Assembly: GCF_000619905.2 (NCBI RefSeq)
Contig: NZ_CP012371.1
Location: 2,777,942-2,841,941, forward strand
Source: Nitrosospira briensis C-128
GTDB lineage: Bacteria; Pseudomonadota; Gammaproteobacteria; Burkholderiales; Nitrosomonadaceae
DNA length: 64,000 bases
Reading direction: 5' to 3'
In this document: positions 1 to 8,149 of the stretch, piece after piece
Layout: the number at the start of each line of letters is the position of its first letter
Numbering within the stretch: position 1 is the stretch's first letter
Position numbers and translations under genes: made by a program
The notes under the pieces: model-generated
Databases searched by the model: none
Told to the model about the DNA's origin: nothing
Seen by the model: the letters and a program-made list of their open reading frames with translations, nothing else

Positions 1-585
1 CGCCATCAGGGCGTGGCGGCGAATATAGACGCCTCTCGCAGTTATGTGGATATAGACGATGTGCTGGACACGCTGACTGAACCTGCGTTGCTTCTGGTGC
101 TGGACGGCATACAGGACCCGCACAATCTGGGCGCCTGCCTGCGGGTGGCGGATGCCTTTGGCGTTCATGCCGTGATCGCGCCGAAGGACCGTGCCGTCGG
201 GCTCACCGCCACGGTGCATAAGGTAGCGAGTGGTGCAGCCGATGCCGTGCCGTATGTTTCCGTGACTAATCTGGCTCGCACGTTGCGGGAGCTGAAACAG
301 CGCGGTATATCGATAATCGGCGCAACGGCCGATTCGGACATCGATCTCAACTCTGTGAAGCTGGAGGGGCCTGTTGCCTGGGTGCTTGGCGCGGAAGGGA
401 AAGGTATGCGCCGGCTGACGCGCGAGGTCTGTGATCGCCTTGTTGCCATCCCCATGCTGGGCAGCGTGGAAAGCCTCAACGTTTCTGTCAGCGCCGGCAT
501 ATGCTTCTTCGAGACTCGCCGGCAGCGCGCTGCGCAGGAAGCCGCCGGGCGGCCCGCTATAAAAGCCGCTGCCGCGCCTGCGTGA
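1..585 (+). CDS. rlmB: 23S rRNA (guanosine-2'-O)-methyltransferase RlmB, 3' part
   Basis: The gene enters from outside the window: the frame is open from base 1 (Arg-His-Gln-Gly-Val-Ala) and ends at TGA 583-585, so only the C-terminal SpoU catalytic domain (about 194 residues) is visible. The three SpoU/TrmH motifs are present in order: [25 protein letters not shown] and [17 protein letters not shown]. Together they form the knotted SAM-binding site. By family, RlmB methylates the 2'-OH of G2251 in the 23S rRNA P-loop. The lead-in HQGVAA is typical of RlmB rather than of other SpoU proteins. The N-terminal substrate-binding domain lies upstream of the window. The tail after residue 180 is Ala-rich. 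Confidence 0.93.
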   Translation, partial: RHQGVAANIDASRSYVDIDDVLDTLTEPALLLVLDGIQDPHNLGACLRVADAFGVHAVIAPKDRAVGLTATVHKVASGAADAVPYVSVTNLARTLRELKQRGISIIGATADSDIDLNSVKLEGPVAWVLGAEGKGMRRLTREVCDRLVAIPMLGSVESLNVSVSAGICFFETRRQRAAQEAAGRPAIKAAAAPA

Positions 586-629
586 GACTATCCGAGCTTC
601 ATTGATGCCTGTTTAAATGCCTTTGCCAA

Positions 630-658
630 TTGATATTTCTTTCCCGGTTCAGTATAGT
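630..658 (+). promoter_or_regulatory. Sigma-70 promoter of the rpsF operon
   Basis: TTGATA (630-635) and TATAGT (653-658) are separated by 17 bases, a good sigma-70 match, about 68 bases before rpsF. It is the only convincing promoter between rlmB and rpsF and probably drives rpsF-priB-rpsR-rplI. Predicted by eye only. Confidence 0.6.
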
Positions 659-725
659 ACCCGGTTTTTCAACCCTTGCCTCACCGTGTTCGCATCGCGG
701 GAGGCTCTATCCATGAGGAGATTGC

Positions 726-1103
726 ATGCGACATTACGAGATCGTTTTTATCGTCCATCCTGACCAGAGCGAGCAGGTTCCCGCGATGATCGAGCGTTAC
801 CGCGGAATCGTTACTGCGAGAAACGGACAGGTTCACCGCCTGGAAGATTGGGGGCGCCGCCAGCTCACCTACCTGATCCAGAAGGTTCACAAGGCGCATT
901 ACGTGCTGATGAACATTGAATGTGATCAGGAAACACTGGACGAACTGGATCATTCATTTAAATTCAACGACGCGATATTGCGGCATCTCACCACTAAAAT
1001 GGGCGGGCCGGTAACGACGCCTTCGCCAATGATGCGCGAAGAAAAACCAAGGTCAGCCGCCCCCGCAGCGGAGGAGCTTAAAGAAACCACTCTCGCGACG
1101 TAG
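726..1103 (+). CDS. rpsF: 30S ribosomal protein S6
   Basis: S6 binds the central domain of 16S rRNA as a dimer with S18 in the small-subunit platform. The protein (125 residues) starts [14 protein letters not shown] and carries the family block [17 protein letters not shown], with the usual ferredoxin-like fold length followed by a variable charged tail (residues 98-125). The ATG follows the Shine-Dalgarno GAGGAG at 715-720. It is first in an operon with priB (12 bases later), rpsR and rplI, the classic S6-PriB-S18-L9 arrangement. No S6:S18 leader structure was checked. Confidence 0.97.
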   Translation: MRHYEIVFIVHPDQSEQVPAMIERYRGIVTARNGQVHRLEDWGRRQLTYLIQKVHKAHYVLMNIECDQETLDELDHSFKFNDAILRHLTTKMGGPVTTPSPMMREEKPRSAAPAAEELKETTLAT

Positions 1104-1115
1104 GCCCGGCAATAA

Positions 1116-1412
1116 TTGAACTGCAACCAGACTGTAATTTGCGGAAAGATTATCGAAATCGGTAGTTTGCGTTACACACCGGCGGGGGTGGCGGTGACGG
1201 AATTCAAGATTAGCCACGTCTCCCGCCAGATCGAAGCAGATAAGCCGCGCCAGGTGGAGTGCGAAATTTCGGCAGTGGCGCTAGCACAGATGGCTGAAGC
1301 CATTGCGGGCATAGCGCCCGATACGCTAGTGAAACTCGCGGGTTTTCTGGCAAAAAAAAGCCGGATGAGCTTGCAGCTGGTGCTGCATGTGAACAAAGTT
1401 GACCTTATTTAA
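1116..1412 (+). CDS. priB: Primosomal replication protein N (PriB)
   Basis: PriB is a small OB-fold, SSB-like dimer that helps PriA reload the replicative helicase at stalled forks. The 98-residue product begins [20 protein letters not shown] and ends [13 protein letters not shown], matching the family in length and end motifs. The best start is TTG at 1116. No ATG exists near the expected N-terminus, and the Shine-Dalgarno is weak, suggesting coupling to rpsF, whose stop is 12 bases upstream. Its place between rpsF and rpsR is diagnostic. dnaB, the helicase that PriB helps reload, follows rplI downstream. Confidence 0.92.
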   Translation: MNCNQTVICGKIIEIGSLRYTPAGVAVTEFKISHVSRQIEADKPRQVECEISAVALAQMAEAIAGIAPDTLVKLAGFLAKKSRMSLQLVLHVNKVDLI

Positions 1413-1447
1413 ATTATTCAGGCCCTCATTTCAAGACAGGAAAAATC

Positions 1448-1732
1448 ATGGCTCGTTTTATTTCAAGACGTAAAGATGGTAAAGACAAGGACAAGGACAA
1501 AAAGGCCAACCGCCCGTTGTTCAAGCGCAGGAAATTCTGCCGGTTTACCGCGGAAGGCATTAAAACCGTGGATTATAAGGATGTCGAGTTATTGAAAGAT
1601 TTCATCAATGAAAACGGCAGGATCATTCCGGCCCGCATTACCGGTACCAAGTCGCGTTATCAGCGCCAGCTAAGTATTGCTATTGAGCGCGCGCGCTTTC
1701 TCGCGTTGCTTCCTTACACCGATTTGCACTGA
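1448..1732 (+). CDS. rpsR: 30S ribosomal protein S18
   Basis: S18 pairs with S6 in the platform of the small subunit. The product (94 residues) contains the conserved core from [18 protein letters not shown] to [20 protein letters not shown]. The N-terminus is longer than in Escherichia coli (75 residues) and holds a Lys/Asp-rich low-complexity stretch, [15 protein letters not shown], an extension commonly seen in betaproteobacteria. The ATG has the upstream sequence AGACAGGAAAAATC, with AGGA as likely ribosome site. It lies in the rpsF operon. Confidence 0.97.
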   Translation: MARFISRRKDGKDKDKDKKANRPLFKRRKFCRFTAEGIKTVDYKDVELLKDFINENGRIIPARITGTKSRYQRQLSIAIERARFLALLPYTDLH

Positions 1733-1743
1733 GGAGCGACGAT

Positions 1744-2199
1744 ATGCAGATCATACTGATGGAAAAGATTCTCAATCTCGGCCAGTTGGGTGACGTTGTC
1801 AAAGTCAAAAACGGGTATGCACGGAATTTCCTTATTCCGCAAGGCAAGGCAAAGCGGGCGACGCAGGCAGCCATTGCCGAGTTCGAGGTGAAGCGCGCGG
1901 AATTGGAAAAAACCCACGCGGACGTCCTAGCTGCTGCTCAGGCGCGTGCGGAAAAACTGGACGGATTAATGGTGCAGATTAGCCAGAAGGCCGGCGTTGA
2001 CGGCAAACTGTTCGGTTCAGTTACCAATGCTGATATCGAGGAGGCATTGAAAGCCCAGGGCTTCGAGATTGAACGGGCAATGATACGCATGCCGCAAGGT
2101 TCATTGAAGCAGGTGGGAGACCATCCCGTCACGATTGCATTGCATAGTGAAGTACTGGCAAATATTGTTGTCTCCGTTTTGGGCGAAACTACTTCCTGA
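1744..2199 (+). CDS. rplI: 50S ribosomal protein L9
   Basis: L9 binds domain V of 23S rRNA near the base of the L1 stalk and has two globular domains joined by a long helix. The 151-residue product shows the N-domain start [17 protein letters not shown] and the signature [15 protein letters not shown]. It then has the connecting helix (residues 45-80, Glu/Lys/Ala-rich) and the C-domain with [11 protein letters not shown]. The ATG follows GAGGAG at 1732-1737, 11 bases after the rpsR stop. It is the last gene of the operon; a hairpin-T terminator follows at 2338. Confidence 0.97.
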   Translation: MQIILMEKILNLGQLGDVVKVKNGYARNFLIPQGKAKRATQAAIAEFEVKRAELEKTHADVLAAAQARAEKLDGLMVQISQKAGVDGKLFGSVTNADIEEALKAQGFEIERAMIRMPQGSLKQVGDHPVTIALHSEVLANIVVSVLGETTS

Positions 2200-2337
2200 A
2201 AGTACGCCCATCCGCGCCAGGGTACTCCTGCAGGATGGTTCTGAATACCCCTGAATGATCCTTTGATTTCAAGTCCTGGTTGCCAACTCAGCGTTGACAA
2301 CCAGGGACTCGACAGCGGATTCCTTCAGAGGTATCCC

Positions 2338-2359
2338 AAGGGCTGTTTATAGCCCTTTT
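2338..2359 (+). terminator. Intrinsic terminator between rplI and dnaB
   Basis: AAGGGCT (2338-2344) and AGCCCTT (2351-2357) form a 7-bp stem with a 6-base loop, running into TTTT. It lies 138 bases after rplI and 73 bases before dnaB and plausibly ends the ribosomal-protein transcript. Confidence 0.55.
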
Positions 2360-2431
2360 CTCGTTTTTCCGTATATCCATATCGTACGGATGGTAAAATC
2401 TTCCCCTTCCCCGTAACGCCACCCGGATCCC

Positions 2432-3820
2432 ATGGCTCAATTCCGCACCGCAGCCACCAACGATCAGTTGCTTGAATCCTACAAAATGCCGCCACATTCG
2501 GTTGAGGCGGAGCAGTCTGTACTGGGCGGGTTGATGCTTGATAATTATGCCTGGGATAAGGTGGCTGACGTCATCACTGAAGAAGATTTTTACCGGCAGG
2601 ACCATCGGCTCATTTATCGCCACATTTGCAAACTGGTGGAGCATAGCAAACCCGCGGACGTGGTGACCGTCGCCGAGTCGCTTGAAATATCAGCTGAGCT
2701 GCAAAACGTAGGTGGATTGGCCTATGTAGGTGTGATCGTTCAAAATACGCCCTCCGCAGCCAATATTCGGCGTTATGCGGAAATCGTGCGCGAACGGGCA
2801 GTGATGCGCAGACTGGCTCAGGTCGGCTCGGAGATCTCGGACTCCGCGTATAGTCCCGCAGGGCGCTCCGCTGCGACCCTGCTGGATGAAGCTGAAGCCA
2901 AGGTGTTCGAGATTGCCGAGGCAGGGGCGCGGGGAAAGCAGGGTTTTATCGATATTCAACCGCTCCTCAAGCAGGTCGTGGAGCGTATCGAGACACTTTA
3001 CAATCAGGATAATCCCAGCGATGTGACCGGAATCGCTACCGGATTCCATGACCTCGATCAGAAGACTTCCGGCTTTCAACCGGGTGACCTGGTTATTGTC
3101 GCGGGTAGACCCTCCATGGGCAAAACCGCCTTTTCGCTCAACATTGCCGAGCATGTTTCGCTGGTACTGGAAAAACCCGTCGCCGTATTCAGTATGGAAA
3201 TGGGGGGAGCGCAGCTGGCAATGCGCATGCTGGGCTCGGTAGGACGCCTGGATCAGCACAAGGTTCGCACCGGCCGCTTGCAGGATGAGGATTGGTCCAA
3301 GCTGACGCATGCGCTGGGCAAGCTGAGCGAGGCGCCACTTTTCATCGATGAAAGCGCGGCACTGAATGCGCTGGAGGTTAGAGCGCGGGCGCGCCGGCTT
3401 CATCGCCAGCATGGTGAACTGGGATTAATCGTGGTCGATTATTTGCAGCTGATGTCCTCAGCCGGTCAAGGCGAGAATCGGGCCACTGAAATTTCCGAGA
3501 TTTCCCGTTCGCTGAAGGCATTGGCAAAAGAATTGCAAGTACCTGTCGTCGCGCTGTCGCAATTGAACCGCAGCCTTGAGCAGCGCCCGAACAAGCGCCC
3601 CATCATGTCCGACCTGCGCGAATCCGGGGCCATTGAACAGGATGCGGACCTGATTCTTTTTATCTATCGGGATGAAGTCTATAACCCGGATACGCAAGAC
3701 AAGGGAATCGCTGAAATCATCATAGGCAAGCAACGGAACGGCCCGATCGGCAAAGTCGATCTCACCTTCCTTGGGGAATATACCCGGTTTGAGAGCTGCG
3801 CCAAATCCGGGCACTATTGA
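2432..3820 (+). CDS. dnaB: Replicative DNA helicase DnaB
   Basis: DnaB is the hexameric 5'-3' helicase that unwinds DNA at the fork and recruits primase. The 462-residue product has the N-terminal domain (residues about 20-125, beginning PPHSVEAEQSVLGGLMLDN) and the RecA-like C-terminal domain. The latter shows Walker A GRPSMGKT (residues 225-232), FSMEMGGAQLAMRM, the Walker B region LGLIVVDYLQLMS, SQLNRSLEQRPNKRP and SDLRESGAIEQDAD. Length is normal and no intein is inserted at the usual Walker A position. Its location behind rpsF-priB-rpsR-rplI is the common proteobacterial order. Confidence 0.97.
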   Translation: MAQFRTAATNDQLLESYKMPPHSVEAEQSVLGGLMLDNYAWDKVADVITEEDFYRQDHRLIYRHICKLVEHSKPADVVTVAESLEISAELQNVGGLAYVGVIVQNTPSAANIRRYAEIVRERAVMRRLAQVGSEISDSAYSPAGRSAATLLDEAEAKVFEIAEAGARGKQGFIDIQPLLKQVVERIETLYNQDNPSDVTGIATGFHDLDQKTSGFQPGDLVIVAGRPSMGKTAFSLNIAEHVSLVLEKPVAVFSMEMGGAQLAMRMLGSVGRLDQHKVRTGRLQDEDWSKLTHALGKLSEAPLFIDESAALNALEVRARARRLHRQHGELGLIVVDYLQLMSSAGQGENRATEISEISRSLKALAKELQVPVVALSQLNRSLEQRPNKRPIMSDLRESGAIEQDADLILFIYRDEVYNPDTQDKGIAEIIIGKQRNGPIGKVDLTFLGEYTRFESCAKSGHY

Positions 3821-3951
3821 GAGCCGCTGAATAACGTCTGCGGGCACGCCTGGATTTCATTCAGAAACTGCATCGGTAATCCGAGGGGACACAGAGGTAC
3901 AGGCTGGCTTATTCCGAGCCTTAATCAAGCCAAGCTATACATGCTTGCCAG

Positions 3952-5397
3952 TTACAAGACCTCAGTCGCATAATCGGCCAACCTGGAACGTTCACCGCGC
4001 TGTAGCGTTACGTGGCCGCTGTGGCTCCATCCCTTGAATCGATCCACCACATAAGTCAATCCCGAGCTTCCTTCGGACAAATAAGGTGTATCTATCTGGG
4101 CAATATTGCCCAGGCATACCACTTTGGTCGCCGGCCCGGCGCGGGTGATGAGCGTTTTCATCTGCTTGGGCGTAAGATTCTGCGCCTCATCAATTATCAG
4201 AAACTTATTGATGAAGGTTCGCCCACGCATGAAGTTGAGCGACTTGATCTTGATGCGTGAGCGGATCAGATCGAGCGTGGCGGCGCGGCCCCATTCTCCC
4301 GTGCTGCTGTCCGTTTTGTTGAGGACATCCAAGTTATCTTCCAGCGCGCCCATCCACGGCGTCATCTTTTCTTCTTCGGTTCCCGGCAGAAAGCCGATAT
4401 CCTCACCTACCGGCACCGTGACGCGCGTCATGATAATTTCAGAATAAACCTTGTGCTCGAGCGTCTGCATCAGGCCCGCGGCGAGTGTAAGCAAAGTCTT
4501 GCCCGTCCCCGCCTGCCCCAGTAGCGTGACAAAATCCACTTCCGGGTTCATCAGCAAATTGAGCGCAAAATTTTGCTCACGATTGCGTGCGGTGATCCCC
4601 CACGTGTTATTTTTCTGGTGGGTGTAGTCCTTGAGCGTCTGCAGAACGGCGGTTTTGCCGCTGTGCTCGGTGACTTTGGCATAGAACGGTTTGTCATGCT
4701 CCAGATAAACGAACTGATTGACGATAAAGCTGGCGCATAGCGGGCCTTTGACGCGGTAAAACGTATGGCCGGATTGCTGCCACGATTCCATTTCCTTGCC
4801 GTGTTTGTCCCAGAAATCCGTGGGTAATTCCTGTATCCCGGAAAAGAGGAGATCGGTGTCTTCCAGGACCTTGTCGTTGAAGTAATCCTCTGCCGCCAAC
4901 CCCAGCGCCCGCGCCTTGATACGCATGTTGATGTCTTTGGACACCAGCGCAACGCTACGATCCGGATAGGTTTCGTGCAAAAATTTCACGACGCCGATGA
5001 TCTGGTTATCGGCGCTGCCGCTGGCCAACCGCATGGGCAAAACGCTAGTGATCGCCTGCGTCTGGAGGAACAGTCGTCCGGTTGCGCTCTTGCTGCCGTG
5101 CGGCTGCAATGAAATACCTTGATCAATATCGGTTACCGCACTGCTGACGATCTCATCCAGAAAACGACTGGTCTGGCGCGCGTTACGCGCCACCTCCGAC
5201 ATTCCTTTCTTGTTATTGTCGAGCTCCTCAAGGATTACCATGGGGATATAAATATCGTGTTCCTGGAAACGGAACAGGCTGGTGGGATCATGCATCAGCA
5301 CATTGCTGTCGAGTACGAACAACTTGGGGTTGGTTCGCAAACGGGTGATTTTGGTAACGGGAGAAACTGTAGATGAAGCCGGTTTTCTAGGACTCAT
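3952..5397 (-). CDS. PhoH family protein with N-terminal PIN domain (PhoH2/YlaK type)
   Basis: This 481-residue protein joins a PIN nuclease domain (from LFVLDSNVLMHDP, residues about 26-150, with its acidic residues) to a PhoH ATPase domain. The latter has Walker A GQAGTGKTLL (near residue 292) and Walker B FLIIDEAQNLTP (near residue 401). By family, PhoH2 proteins are RNA-dependent ATPases/RNases; the cellular role here is unknown. ATG at 5397 overlaps the end of the upstream peroxiredoxin gene by 11 bases, so the two are probably cotranscribed. It converges with dnaB; the 131 bases between them hold only a weak hairpin. Confidence 0.9.
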   Translation of the reverse strand: MSPRKPASSTVSPVTKITRLRTNPKLFVLDSNVLMHDPTSLFRFQEHDIYIPMVILEELDNNKKGMSEVARNARQTSRFLDEIVSSAVTDIDQGISLQPHGSKSATGRLFLQTQAITSVLPMRLASGSADNQIIGVVKFLHETYPDRSVALVSKDINMRIKARALGLAAEDYFNDKVLEDTDLLFSGIQELPTDFWDKHGKEMESWQQSGHTFYRVKGPLCASFIVNQFVYLEHDKPFYAKVTEHSGKTAVLQTLKDYTHQKNNTWGITARNREQNFALNLLMNPEVDFVTLLGQAGTGKTLLTLAAGLMQTLEHKVYSEIIMTRVTVPVGEDIGFLPGTEEEKMTPWMGALEDNLDVLNKTDSSTGEWGRAATLDLIRSRIKIKSLNFMRGRTFINKFLIIDEAQNLTPKQMKTLITRAGPATKVVCLGNIAQIDTPYLSEGSSGLTYVVDRFKGWSHSGHVTLQRGERSRLADYATEVL

Positions 5398-5863
5398 GAC
5401 TTTCTCTGCCCAGGTTCTTCACGAATTCCAGTACTTCCTCGACATGGCCATCAATTTTGACTTTCCGCCATTCCGCCCGCAGGATCCCGTTTGCATCGAT
5501 GACGAATGTGCTCCGCTCTATGCCACGAACCTGTTTGCCGTACATATTTTTCATCTTGATGACGTCGAACAGCTTGCAAGCGATTTCGTCGCTGTCGCTC
5601 AGCAATTCGAAAGGGAATTCCATCTTCGCCTTGAAATTTTCATGCGACTTGATACTGTCTCGCGAGATACCTACAATATCGCAGCCCAGTTTTTCAAATT
5701 CGCCATAAGCGTCGCGGAACTGCTGACCCTCTGTGGTGCATCCTGGCGTGTTGTCTTTCGGATAAAAATAAATTACGAGGTTTTTTCCGGACACCTCGGA
5801 CAGGCGGAATACCTTATTGCTGGTGGAAGGAAGCTCAAAATCGGGAACGGGCTGATTTAGCAT
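5387..5863 (-). CDS. bcp: Thioredoxin-dependent peroxiredoxin, Bcp/PrxQ type
   Basis: Bcp-type peroxiredoxins reduce hydroperoxides with thiols. Residues count from ATG 5863 (MLNQPVPDFELP), where family homology begins; in-frame starts also exist at 5908 and 5956. The peroxidatic Cys lies in YPKDNTPGCTTEGQQF. The Escherichia coli enzyme has its resolving Cys five residues later (CTxxxC), but here that position is Gln (CTTEGQ). Other Cys occur 19 (KLGCDIVG) and 54 (EIACKLF) residues downstream, so it may work as a 1-Cys enzyme or use another partner. The stop overlaps the PIN-PhoH start, giving a bcp-phoH unit. Confidence 0.9.
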   Translation of the reverse strand: MLNQPVPDFELPSTSNKVFRLSEVSGKNLVIYFYPKDNTPGCTTEGQQFRDAYGEFEKLGCDIVGISRDSIKSHENFKAKMEFPFELLSDSDEIACKLFDVIKMKNMYGKQVRGIERSTFVIDANGILRAEWRKVKIDGHVEEVLEFVKNLGRESHES

Positions 5864-5963
5864 GGAAGAAGGCTCACGGTAAAAAGACTTGTTTGCAGAA
5901 TTTTTCATTTTGCATGGTAACAAAAAGATGGCATAAAGCAAATGTCGAGGCCGCAAGACTTAT

Positions 5964-6425
5964 TCAGCGCATCTTCAATACCTGGGCTCGCGTGGCATCT
6001 GCCCAGCAATTGGGCGTTTCAAACAAGCGCACCTGCTCCAGTCTCAGGTGGTTGCCATAGGTATCCTGATAAGCCGCATCCAGTATCCGGAATGCGGTGA
6101 GCACGAGATTTTCCGCCGTGGGTGGCGTATCCAGCACGACTGTTTTATGATCTTCCAGCGATTGAAGAAATTGCAATAACTTTACGTCTTCGGAATATAC
6201 CAGGAATGCATGATCCCATTTGTCCACCAGCACGGTGTTGGCAATGCGCTTTACCTCGGAATAATCCATTACCATCCCTTGTTCGGCGACGCCCGCCTCA
6301 GTGATAATGTCCCCGGACAGGGTAATTTCAATAGCGTAGCGATGCCCGTGCAAGTGACGGCATTTGCTATTATGGGAAGGTATGCGATGGCCGGCATCGA
6401 ATTCCAGCCTGCGTGTAATTAACAT
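5964..6425 (-). CDS. queD: 6-carboxy-5,6,7,8-tetrahydropterin synthase QueD
   Basis: QueD converts dihydroneopterin triphosphate to carboxytetrahydropterin in queuosine/7-deazaguanine synthesis. The 153-residue product shows zinc ligands His13 (DAGHRI), His26 and His28 (RHLHGHRY), catalytic Cys22 (SKCRHLHGH) and the C-terminal ETPNCWA segment with the substrate-binding Glu. No other queuosine gene was identified here. The ATG (6425-6423) is contacted by a mobile element: the 5-bp target duplication at 6424-6428 covers its first two bases, and the only AGGA before the start (TTAGGATAATG, minus strand) belongs to the element's terminal repeat. Expression signals must therefore lie inside the element. 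Confidence 0.93.
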   Translation of the reverse strand: MLITRRLEFDAGHRIPSHNSKCRHLHGHRYAIEITLSGDIITEAGVAEQGMVMDYSEVKRIANTVLVDKWDHAFLVYSEDVKLLQFLQSLEDHKTVVLDTPPTAENLVLTAFRILDAAYQDTYGNHLRLEQVRLFETPNCWADATRAQVLKMR

Positions 6426-6428
6426 TAT

Positions 6429-6816
6429 CCTAAATCCGGTAGTTGACCGCTCATTTAATAGGTTAGTGCTGTGATTAATGACAATATTTCATATTATTTG
6501 ACGCTCACCTTCCGGGTGAGGGCGCTACGGGGAGAATTGCACAGTTTCTGGGGCACATGGCTGCGTTGCAACTTCTTGGAATGGAACGGCGCCCCGGAGC
6601 GTCGCCCGAGGGGCCCCGCACAGCGGGGATCGGGCAGCGCAGGGGATGATGCCGCGATCGCGTTCCACACCAAGGGGGCGCCCGCATCCCGCTTCGGGGT
6701 CGCACCTTCCTGCGGAAGGCACTGCTCCGCCCTGCGCTGCCGCATTCCGCGTCGTTGCGCCTTGCCCTGCACCCCAAAAACAGTACACTTCTCTCCGTCC
6801 AACTACCGGATTTAGG
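6429..6816 (+). mobile_element. MITE-like element, family 1 copy 1 (388 bp, longest form)
   Basis: Non-coding element bounded by inverted repeats CCTAAATCCGGTAGTTG and CAACTACCGGATTTAGG and by the perfect 5-bp direct repeat ATTAT (6424-6428, 6817-6821). The left part contains the hairpin CTCACC-TTCC-GGGTGAG. The other three copies are about 236 bp. This one carries about 150 extra GC-rich bases (roughly 6590-6742) in the centre, where the others have a short ACCATTCC loop. It fills the whole gap between divergent queD and the radical SAM gene. No transposase is encoded, so mobility would need an enzyme in trans. Confidence 0.85.
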
Positions 6817-6834
6817 ATTATCGGAATTGTAACA

Positions 6835-7695
6835 TTGCAGCGAACTTCCAAACGATTGCATGTCGAGGACCACAGCCGCGATGTCGCGGGGATGACCTAC
6901 GTCTATCCCGTGGTGTCGCGGCGCGCCGGAGGCGTTTCGATAGGCATCAATCTCAATCCCAACAATGCATGCAACTGGCGCTGCATTTATTGCCAGGTTC
7001 CTGAACTCAAACGCGGAACGGCGCCGGTAATTGATCTGGCCAAGCTCGAGGCGGAATTGCGCACGTTCCTGCATGAAATCCTGCATGGCAACTTCATGCA
7101 GGCACAAGTACCGCCGGAAGCGCGGCGCATCAACGACATCGCATTTTCCGGCAATGGCGAACCCACCAGTGCCCGGGAGTTTGAACAGGCGGTGGAACTG
7201 ATCGGACGCGTGAAAGCCGATTACGACCTGCCCGAGGCGCTTAAGCTGGTGTTGATCACCAATGGCAGCCTGATCGAGCGGCCTGGCGTACAGGCGGGCT
7301 TGCGCCGCATGGCAGCGCTCAACGGCGAGGTCTGGTTCAAGCTGGATAGTGTTACCCGGGAGGGGAGGCGCTCCATCAACAATACCAGTATGAGCCTGAA
7401 GCAGGTTCGTGAAAACCTGGAGCTGGCTGCGTCTTTATGCCCTACCTGGCTGCAAACCTGCGTGTTTCAAATCGATGGCTTGCCGCCGACTCAGCTGGAA
7501 TCGGACGCCTATCTAACATTTATAGAGAAATTCCTGCAAGGAGGAGGGCTGCTCAAAGGGGTATTGCTATATGGGCTTGCACGCCCGTCCCTGCAGCCGG
7601 AAGCACCGAGGCTCACAAACATCGGTCAGGCGTGGATGGAGTCATTTTCGACGAAAATCCGCGCCCTCGGACTCGCTGTCAAGCTGAATCCGTGA
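6835..7695 (+). CDS. Radical SAM protein (COG0731-like Fe-S oxidoreductase)
   Basis: The product carries the radical SAM cluster motif CNWRCIYC (CxxxCxxC, residues 46-53), preceded by GINLNPNNACNW and followed by the glycine-rich DIAFSGNGEPT motif, then VLITNGSL and FKLDS. This resembles the COG0731/wyosine-like branch; the substrate is unknown. The start is uncertain. The frame is open into the mobile element, but similarity to relatives seems to begin near HSRDVAGMTYVYPVVSRR. Candidate starts are TTG 6835, TTG 6856 or ATG 6892, none with a good ribosome site. The insertion 19 bases upstream may have removed the original leader. queD diverges on the other side. Confidence 0.8.
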   Translation: MQRTSKRLHVEDHSRDVAGMTYVYPVVSRRAGGVSIGINLNPNNACNWRCIYCQVPELKRGTAPVIDLAKLEAELRTFLHEILHGNFMQAQVPPEARRINDIAFSGNGEPTSAREFEQAVELIGRVKADYDLPEALKLVLITNGSLIERPGVQAGLRRMAALNGEVWFKLDSVTREGRRSINNTSMSLKQVRENLELAASLCPTWLQTCVFQIDGLPPTQLESDAYLTFIEKFLQGGGLLKGVLLYGLARPSLQPEAPRLTNIGQAWMESFSTKIRALGLAVKLNP

Positions 7696-7790
7696 ATTCC
7701 AATTCTCGCCTTCCCGATTCTCACATCGATATTCAATGATATTAACCAAACCGGACCGTGATGGCTGTACCTTGACGAGTATATTGACCG

Positions 7791-8075
7791 TTACTTTGCC
7801 TTGGCTGCTTTCTTCAGACTCTTGTACAAATCGGGATTCTGGCTTTTCAGCAACGCAGCCACGGCCAGATCATCCTTTTTGATTTTGGTGAGATCGATAT
7901 GCTCCATATGTACGAGTCGCACGAGCTCTCTTACCGGCCGGGGCATATTCCGCCCGCTTTCGTAACGGGAGCCTCCACTTTGAGTGACACCGACTTTGCT
8001 CCAGAAGTCATGCTGGTTAAGACCCAATTTGCGGCGGATTTCACGAGGATTGGATATTTCTTCGAAGAGTTTCAT
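7791..8075 (-). CDS. Small XRE-type helix-turn-helix protein
   Basis: This 94-residue protein has a helix-turn-helix from about residue 9 to 50 (IRRKLGLNQHDFWSKVGVTQ, then SRYESGRNMPRPVRELVRL). The pattern is that of Cro/C1-type DNA-binding domains with a canonical Tyr-Glu-Ser-Gly-Arg turn. The C-terminus is Lys/Ala-rich. It stands alone between the radical SAM gene and lysC, with no partner toxin. Its own upstream region has three GGTTAT direct repeats (8091-8121), which suggests autoregulation, but this is inference. Confidence 0.75.
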   Translation of the reverse strand: MKLFEEISNPREIRRKLGLNQHDFWSKVGVTQSGGSRYESGRNMPRPVRELVRLVHMEHIDLTKIKKDDLAVAALLKSQNPDLYKSLKKAAKAK

Positions 8076-8090
8076 GGGTCGGCTCTCACA

Positions 8091-8121
8091 GGTTATGGTA
8101 AAAGGTTATTGTTGAGGTTAT
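8091..8121 (-). promoter_or_regulatory. Three GGTTAT direct repeats upstream of the HTH gene
   Basis: GGTTAT occurs at 8091, 8104 and 8116, spaced 13 and 12 bases, just upstream of the HTH gene (ATG at 8075). On the minus strand a TATAAC -10-like box overlaps the distal repeat. Near-helical spacing suggests operator sites for the neighbouring regulator. No direct proof. Confidence 0.35.
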
Positions 8122-8149
8122 GTTATAGAATTATTGCACATACATAAAT

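Noticed and set aside
3821..3951. CAAGCTATACATGCTTG hairpin between dnaB and the PIN-PhoH gene as a terminator
   Set aside because: Only a 5-bp stem and no T-run on either side.
6646..6834. Long N-terminal extension of the radical SAM protein starting inside the mobile element
   Set aside because: The first 63 codons read through the element's GC-rich core and terminal repeat, have no family similarity and no ribosome site; the true start is probably 6835 or later.
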